A DNA stretch of 64,000 nt from Luidia sarsii (Eukaryota > Echinodermata > Asteroidea > Paxillosida > Luidiidae): assembly GCA_949987565.1 (NCBI GenBank), contig OX465109.1:14029400-14093399 (forward strand), written 5' to 3'. Below are positions 35,601-41,600 of this stretch, piece after piece. The position numbers and the translations under genes are program-made. The notes under the pieces are model-generated. The model saw nothing but the letters and a program-made list of their open reading frames with translations. It did no database searches and was not told the origin of the DNA. Every line of letters begins with the position of its first letter. The stretch's first letter is position 1.

Positions 35601-38600
35601 CTTCACAATCCTCCACAATCCTCCACAATCCTCCAGTGTAAATTTTACATCCTTCCTCAATCCTCCACAGTCCTCCCCAGTCCTCCGGTGCAAATTTGAC
35701 AACCTTCCTCAATTCTCCACAATCCTCCAAGATCGCATTGTAGTATGCTTCCTCAATCCTCCACAATCCTCCAGTGTAAATTTAACAAGCTTCCTCAATC
35801 CTCCACAATCCTCCAGTGTAAATTTAACAACCTTCCTCAATCCTCCACAATCCTCCAACTGGAAATTTTCTTACTTGCCTCAATCCTCCACAATCCTCCA
35901 CAATCCTCCAACACAACCCGGAGGATTATGGAGGATTGAGGAAGGTCAGGGTTATGATTTAAATGACCAAAATGAATATCTCAAAAATGTAGCGGGTATG
36001 ATTTTTTATCTTTATAGCATGACCTTTCTCAAAGGCTAATGACAAAAACAGAATACCTATTATTATTGACAACTCCACTATATATACAGTATGTAACTCT
36101 AAATATCTGTAATTTATCATTTTGAACTACCATCTCTCGTCTACGCTAACCATACTGCACAGACATACATGTACTTGCATGCAGGAGAAAAGTACACAAA
36201 CCAATATAATTGATGACACGCTGAAAAAACCTGCATGTCTTCATACTGCTTGTCCTGGGATCTTTTTTCAACCATTTACGGCACCGTACAATGTACAGTA
36301 TATCTGCTGTATAGTTTTTCTTTCATTATTTTGTTTGACTTGAATTGAAAAAGCCAGGATTACAACAGTCAAAATTGTTTTCTTTGCCAAGTGTTTAGCC
36401 AAGGCCTATTTATAATAAACAAGACACAGTGACTTCTTGCCCTAGGCTGTGTCTGAAACGGGCTTCCAGAGCTACGGCTAGGGCTATTGTCTTTGCATCT
36501 CCGTGTATTTCCAATAGGGGGAAGACCTAGACCTAGCTCAAGACGCCCGTTTCGGACACGGCCCTTTTCTGCTCAAATTCTCTCACCAGGTAATAGTGAA
36601 AAATAAGATGATTGTCCCACTCTTCTATCCTAAGTTTTGTCAAGATGATGTTATGAAAACTATGAAAATGTTTCAGTGAATTGTAGGCTGTGCTTGTATA
36701 AGAAATGTTTTTGCTCTATTGTCAATCCCCAAAAAGCAAGGCAAGACATGTGTGCTGCAATGCATACATGTAGGTATTTGTCAAACAGTGTCATTCCATG
36801 TCAGACCAATTCCCGTTTTAACCCAAGGTCTTCAACTTTTGATTGACAATTGCTGAGCCTGTAGTCACTGGAGTCATTTTTTTTTTAAACATGGCGGAAT
36901 CTCACTTTCTTTGTGAACATGACAGATGTCAACAAAAACAGACCATTTTTACTAAAAAATCCACATTTTTGATAAAAATAAACTTGTAACTTTCATCTTT
37001 CATCAAAGATATGCAAATTTGGTATCAAAGTGACAGAAAGTACTTGCTCTTAGCAAAAATAGATTTGTGATATTTCGTGAGTGAAGTCAATTTTGTGACC
37101 TTTGACCTATTTTAAATAAAATAAAGTATCAGTTTGACACATCTTTTTTCAGATTATTTTATTCACAAGTTGACATTTTTGCAACAGGAAACTGGAGACT
37201 GCCTCCAGTGAAATCACAGAGCCCGTGCAGAACAAAGCAAGTGGACCAGAGTTTTGACAGCGCACAATATTTAAGGAGTCAACTCAGTAAGTTGCAAATA
37301 TCTTGGGAATCTATGTTTGTATGTATGTATGCTTATGACATAAAACCACATTAATTGGCTTTTCCGTTTTCAACGGAAAAGGCATATTTTTTGTTCTGAT
37401 TTTATTTTTCTCCTTCCTCTTCTTCTTCGGCCAAAAATCCCATAGACAAAGCATGGGTGCATTCTAATCAGTTTTTTAGCAATATGTAAAGACCGTTTTT
37501 AACCAAACTTGGTCAAAACATTGTCCCTGAGGTCTATTAGTGCCGCGCACAACGACGCTAATATTACGTCATCATTTGTCACATGACAGCGCTTCAAAGG
37601 GGCAAATTTTCAAACTCCATTATATGCAAAAGTGCAATTTCGTTTGGTTTCAATTTTGCACTATATCTAAGTAGGGAAAAGGTGTATCCAAAAATTGCCA
37701 TCATTAGATCGTGACATCATCTTGTGAATATTAATGAGGTCATGAACTTTTCAGATGTTTACGTATAATTGACAATATCCGGCTAACGCAGCAAGATTTT
37801 TTTCATTTTTTCTTTAATATATAATGGTGATATGATTTAGAAATACCTGGGGCCAAAATGACATGCGAGATTTTAAAGCAAATATTATCCATTGGCCAAT
37901 GACCTTGAAACTTCGTGGGCAGTTAATAATTTAGCCACACACTCAAAATCGAAAGATTGGAATCGATCGACTAATCTATTGTTTTGAATTATTATGAATT
38001 TTTTAATATTGTCCCATAGACTTTGTGCATGTAATTCCCATAGACAAAGCACAGGTGCATTCTAATCAGTTGTTTAGCAATATGGAAAGACCGTTCTTCA
38101 CCAAACTTGGTCAAAACATTATCATGTGTGTTTTTGCTGGATATCCATGTGGCACACCTTTAAAGGCAAAACCACCAAGTGCAATCATGATGGAATCTCA
38201 GGTCCTACAGGATCAACACTTGGCATGTAACTAAGTCGGGAAAAGGTGTATCCAAAAATTGCCACCATGTGACCGTGAAAATCTCCTGAATATTAATGAT
38301 GTAACTCCTTGTAACGTGCAAGACATTTTCCAAATTAAAAATGATGCCAAGAGCCTGTCAGTTTACACGCTTTACACGCTTTATTAACTCCCTTTATTTT
38401 TTTTAGTGTTCACTGTTCATAGCACGCTCCTACCAAATACTCGCATTAACATACCCGCATTAACAAAGTCTTCTTTTTTTTCTGATGTGTTGACAAATAC
38501 CAACAATCACAATAACAACCACTGGAAATTACCGTACAACGAAATTACTTGGGCTCTCTATACAAGCAATTCAGTTTTTAACAGTTAATCAATGAACTCC

Positions 38601-41600
38601 TCAACACATCTTCCCATTCAATTCTAAATCTAATCCCAATCAGTGATTCCGTTATTTGTTTCTCTGGTTTTTTGTTCTGATCTGGGTTTTCCCTATCACA
38701 ATATTTTTATACCGCTTTAAATTCTAGTTCAATTCAAAACGTTCCAAAAATAATGTTTTTCCAATCTCAATGTTTTTTGGTGTTTTTTTTTTATAACAAT
38801 TAACAACTCAAATTTGATTCACCACTTTGGAACTTTCACAATTTTGTACGCAAAACTTTCAGGAACTGTGAACTACAAAAATGTCTTTAATTAATTAATT
38901 ATTTGTTCAAAAGATCAAAACATAATATTGAGGCGTAACCGAAGGCCGCGGCAAGAAACAATGTAATAGAAATTACAGTATTTGATTATGATAATTATCT
39001 TAGTACCTACAAATTTCTACTACATGTACCTATCTTTACAAGTTAATTTAGTCATTAGTCCATTCAAATGAATTAATTATGTCCTAGGATTACCCAATAT
39101 TATTTGTTATATGAAGTAAATAATATCCTAGCCCTAGGATTTACGTTTAGCTAAATATTCATTAGATAGTTTCTAATTAATTTTATCTTGAAGTTTATGA
39201 GGGGTTGAGATGAGAAAATAAGGAACCAAACTCTTACTTTGGAACTACATGTACAGTGTACAACCATTTGGACAGATCATCAAAGTCCTCCCTACAGCTG
39301 TCCCACTCAGCCCCACCCAGCAGACTCCCTGACCTGAGGGCGTGCACATGCTTATATAGGGAGTATCTAGGGAGTCTACTTGGAGTTTATAATAAAAGAG
39401 GCAGCAAACAAAAGCAAGAGCACAATCCAAGAGTGAGGAATGTCTAGAAGTTCTACCCACTTATCATCTGGAACTGGACAGACCTGCTCCAGGGGTGTGA
39501 GGGCAAGCAGTTCAACCCAGAATAATGGGGGACTTCTATGGAGGGGCAATATTATGACAGTCTTAGCTGGGAAAAGAACTCCAGAACTGTTTTTTTCTAT
39601 GCTGCTAGCTGGATGTAGGCAGAGTTGGGAAGGAGACTACACCTCACTCTCTCTCTCTACACTGCATAGCACCTCTTTTCTCTCGTGTTCTCAAAAGTCC
39701 TCTGCAACACACTCTCACATCACTTTCTCTTAAACTCTCTTTGCATGCTCACTCATGCATGATAGCTGCATTTAATTCAATGACGAAACTGAATAATAAA
39801 AGGAACTGTAGTGTGGCAATCATGGCCCTTGACTCGAATAACAACTAACAATAAAGGAATTGGATTTACCGCAAAGGTTCGCTGTGCCATATGAGTCCAT
39901 GAAATTTCCAGATTTTCACATTCATTTAAGCATAATTGGCAAGGAAAAGGACATTTTTCTTTTGACTACTATTGAGACAGACTTGGGAAACTCCCTTTTT
40001 GACCTAAAATATGTGATGTCATATCATTTTGTCGCCAGGTCTATTCTTTATGCAGAAAAACCTTAGCTCTCCGGTTCGACAAAATAACAAAAAAAATAAT
40101 ATACAACAAGGGGGAAAAGAGGTTTATGTACAGTTATGGGTCGGAATAAAATATTATTCGTGTCACTCGCACACGGTATCCTCGGGAAGGACAAACTTAC
40201 AACAACAAAATGAAAATCAAAGAACACAAGATAACTGACATTACACAATTGATAAATGCAACAGTACAGTAATTTAATAGCGTCAAATAATTTCAGATTC
40301 TCCCATCCACGTGATGATTGGCGTGCAGGGCAGGCTCCTCCTGTTGCGCGCGAGCACAAAGTTCACAATGAATGAGTCCACGGTGTAGAAAGGGTATATA
40401 TCTATAGGCAGACGAGAGGGGTCAAGCGTCTAAGGACGTCAGGCCGGCGAAAGGGACAGATGAAGGGGGACTTAGCTGAGTTTCCGGGGGGTTGAGACGA
40501 CAATCAGCTCCACAGGTCGCACGGTACCGTCCCAATCTTGTCTAACGACACGGGAAAGGCAGCAAGGGAACCTGTACCGGGGAGATGATGGGGGTGTGGA
40601 TGGCTTATGAGAAGGGCGATTCCAGACCAGAGCACGGAGAGCGATGCACTCTACACCAGAGCAAGGAAAGGAATGCGTGCTCAATCGAGTCATTTAAAAT
40701 TACATTTAACTTGACAATTAATTAATGGGGAATCGAATAAGAAAATGTCCAAACTAAATCAAAAAAAGAATAACTATACTGCCTAGTCATCAGAGATCCA
40801 GAATGAAAACAACGCCAAAACACTCGAAATCTTCCAACAACACATACAATTTGGCTCACTCCCAGATTAGCAGTACCAGTTACATGCAAATACTACAAGA
40901 ACAAAACACAGTGCAGCCAAGCAAACAACAGATGGTGGCAGACCGGCTATTATGCATAAACAAGTGGTCTAAGCATACCACACGCAATGTCAGTCGAAAC
41001 CTCCCCAGCCTCTTGCCTGGTCTGGGCACAGGGCAAAGGTCAACTTAGAGAAACACAAGCTGGCACACCATTGGAATGTCCAGAGTGGGGTGTTACCAGG
41101 CCTACTAGGTCTGTGCTATAGCCTAAGGCGGAAAGAGGTTTCCCACTGTAGCAAAGTGCTTGTACAAGAAACCAATATTGTTCAACTATGGTTCGACTGA
41201 AACCTACCATACTTCGGACTGAATACACACAGAAAAATACAACTTATAAATCCCTACATATAGTTTCTATATTCTAAACAACAAAAATGGGCATTTCTAA
41301 AAACATATTCAATAGAGGAGTGGAAAAGAATGAAAACTCATACATTCTAAACAATTCGAATAGAATGGATCATCCTAATGACGAAAGGAATCGGCACTAA
41401 GCACAATCAACATATAATATTTACAGAGGAAAGGAGCTAATTGATCGTTCACCAAAGTTTCGGAGCGGGAATGCGACAGTCACTGTATGAACTGTATGAA
41501 CGAGTTATCGTCAACCTTGGGGATTGGCAATGAAAACCACACACTCCTTTAAAATACTCGATTAATGAGGATAATTTGACTACAGATGATTATAGAATAA